A stretch of 64,000 bases of DNA, from assembly GCA_025618425.1 (NCBI GenBank), contig CM046851.1:7367969-7431968 (forward strand). The letters are read 5' to 3'. Below the pieces are notes generated by a model. The model was not told the DNA's origin. It did not search any database and was given only the letters and a program-made list of their open reading frames with translations. The stretch comes from Heliocidaris tuberculata. Its lineage: Eukaryota; Echinodermata; Echinoidea; Camarodonta; Echinometridae. Both the position numbers and the translations under genes were made by a program. This document shows positions 62,530 through 64,000 of this stretch, one piece after another (within the stretch, counting starts at the first letter, position 1; each line of letters opens with the position of its first letter).

Positions 62530-63220
62530 GCTGATGTCTGAACCTGCCTTTAGAGGAGAGGGTTGATGGGCCTTTAGAGGAAGATAGATTAAATTGACCA
62601 CTATATTTTTAAAGTGGTTTACTACCTTATGTCTGAAAGAGCCTTTAGAGGGAGATAGATATATTGACCACTGAATTTGTTAAGTAGTTTACCACCCACC
62701 CTATGTCTGAATGGGCCTGTAGAGGGAGATAGTTAAAGGCCACCGCACACCTTACGAGCGGTCTGCGATCCAATTTGTGAAATAAATTGCTATGGCATTA
62801 AATATTGGCATTTTAACAAATGAAATCTGTCCTTTTCAGGTTCTGAAAAGTAATATGAATACTAAACATAGGGTTTTGGTGCGCTGTCAGCTTTCTACAG
62901 GGAACAAGGGCAAAATTAGTTTCAAATTGTAGGCAGTCGTAAGATTTTTGTGATGTCTCCACGACTCAAGCCGATTTGGCCTTTCCACCGACTAGAAAAC
63001 TCGGCAAAGGCCATATTATCAATTTTACTATCTGTATGACTGTTCAGATCCTCAATCAAAAATATTTTTTTTGTTTTTAAATGATTTGTCTAATGATGTT
63101 ACATTTTTTCCTGAAATCGGATCGCAGACCGATTGTAAGGTGTGCGGTGGCCTTGAAATGACCACTGGATTTGTAAAGTGCTTTATCACTTCGTGTCTAA
63201 ATGGGCCTTTAGAGGGAGAT
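62530..63220. repeat. Minisatellite, ~75-80-bp unit, interrupted by a MITE
   Basis: Units carry atgtctgaa..gggcctttag, agggagatag and ttgaccactg.atttgt.aag. Three to four lie before 62736 and one after 63154. Confidence 0.8.
62736..63154 (-). mobile_element. Harbinger-like MITE, copy 2
   Basis: Terminal repeats aaggccaccgcacaccttac and gtaaggtgtgcggtggcctt. The interior matches copy 1 in reverse orientation (tgaatactaaacatagggtt; ccgactagaaaactcggcaa). It is inserted in a 75-80 bp minisatellite. Confidence 0.85.
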
Positions 63221-63221
63221 G

Positions 63222-64000
63222 AATGAATGACCGGTTCAATGCATTTGCTGAGCATATGAGGTTTAGGCGACTTATCAAGGGGGAAAAGAAAGCTGATTTG
63301 TTTCTTGCCAACTTGAAATCAGAGTTGGTGAGTGTAGTGGGATGAATTTGGAGTGATGGAAAATGGGCAATGATCTTTCGTCTGTGTGTAGAATAGGTAA
63401 TGATGTCAGCAGCGCTGATTCAAAATTGAAGGAAGCACCCTAAATCATGGTAACCATCATATTTCAGCTCTAAACAAATTTTATTTGTGAAACACTGCCA
63501 ATGAATTTCACATCACAAGTGCAATTTACAACCATAAAATCTACTTTAATTTGTAATACATTGTATGGTCTACCATTTCACAGATCATTCTATAGTTTAG
63601 CTTGCTAGATTGAGGTCTTTTTCCAGATTCAAAATACATTATACATTGGAAATTTAACTAGTTTTTAAAGTGGAAGTGGGAAGGAAGTACATGATGAGAT
63701 ATTAAGGAGCATTTGCAGTGTTCAGCTGATTATGAATGGTAAAGATCTGTCTTATATTCTTAAGATTAATTAGGTGTCAAATTGAAATAGATTATGTTTT
63801 TGTAGTAGTTTTATCTGGATGGAGGTTACCCTCTTTTTTTTTTTAGGTGGGGGGGGGGGTGTTATAGTTGTTAAGATGTACAGACCTCAGAACACCATGC
63901 TGATTCTTACAGTAGGGGATGAAACTAACACATTTTGTGCTCCATTAAACCAACCAGACCTTTCAATTGTTTTCTGGTTATAACAGTCACCATTCTGCCT
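63222..64000. other. Non-coding sequence to window end
   Basis: Nothing recognised apart from a T/G mononucleotide run at 63834-63860. Confidence 0.5.

Overview
This is a eukaryotic, AT-rich, intron-dominated window from a metazoan, most likely an echinoderm and perhaps a sea urchin. That placement is an inference from the divergent Slo-type K+ channel exons, the TTAGGG-type interstitial repeats and the density of short inverted-repeat elements and GA/TA microsatellites. No operons, bacterial genes, CRISPR arrays, rRNA or tRNA genes were recognised. Most long reading frames here are low-complexity artefacts or lie inside repeats.

The only gene I can support lies on the + strand: five consecutive, intact exons of a large-conductance (BK/Slo1-like) potassium channel alpha subunit at 30434-30527, 34429-34540, 38058-38209, 40691-40861 and 41168-41259. 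All have canonical AG/GT borders and compatible intron phases (2, 0, 1, 0, 0, 2). Together they encode S2, S3, the S4 voltage sensor, S5, the pore with its GYGD filter, S6 and the start of the linker to the gating ring. The exons for S0/S1 and for the cytosolic RCK domains were not found, so the gene should extend past both ends of the window or across very long introns.

The rest is repeat landscape. (1) A roughly 75-85 bp hairpin MITE (core GAGAGCCAGAAGGGC / GTTAACTC) is present in about 17 copies across the window. (2) A roughly 380-416 bp element bounded by TTAA (piggyBac-like MITE) has four copies; two sit inside copies of the hairpin MITE and one inside a minisatellite that retains an unoccupied TTAA site next door. 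(3) A roughly 418 bp Harbinger-like MITE has two copies in opposite orientation, each inserted in a different minisatellite. (4) There are further foldback and palindromic families: 6873/18530/19096; 7940/10454/21877; 34925/44455; 32216/38819; 5186/30705; 31471; 50140; 60471. (5) Several degenerate remnants of non-LTR retrotransposon 3' ends are present. (6) Minisatellites lie at 8.3-9.6, 9.7-10.0, 13.3-14.4, 27.1-27.5, 55.1-56.0, 57.8-58.6, 59.2-59.5 and 62.5-63.2 kb, with long TA, GA, CT and CTACTG simple repeats.

The layout is: 0-30 kb, non-coding, presumably upstream intron or intergenic; 30.4-41.3 kb, channel exons S2 to the S6 linker; 41.3-64 kb, non-coding, presumably a very long intron 3' of the S6 exon, rich in nested elements.
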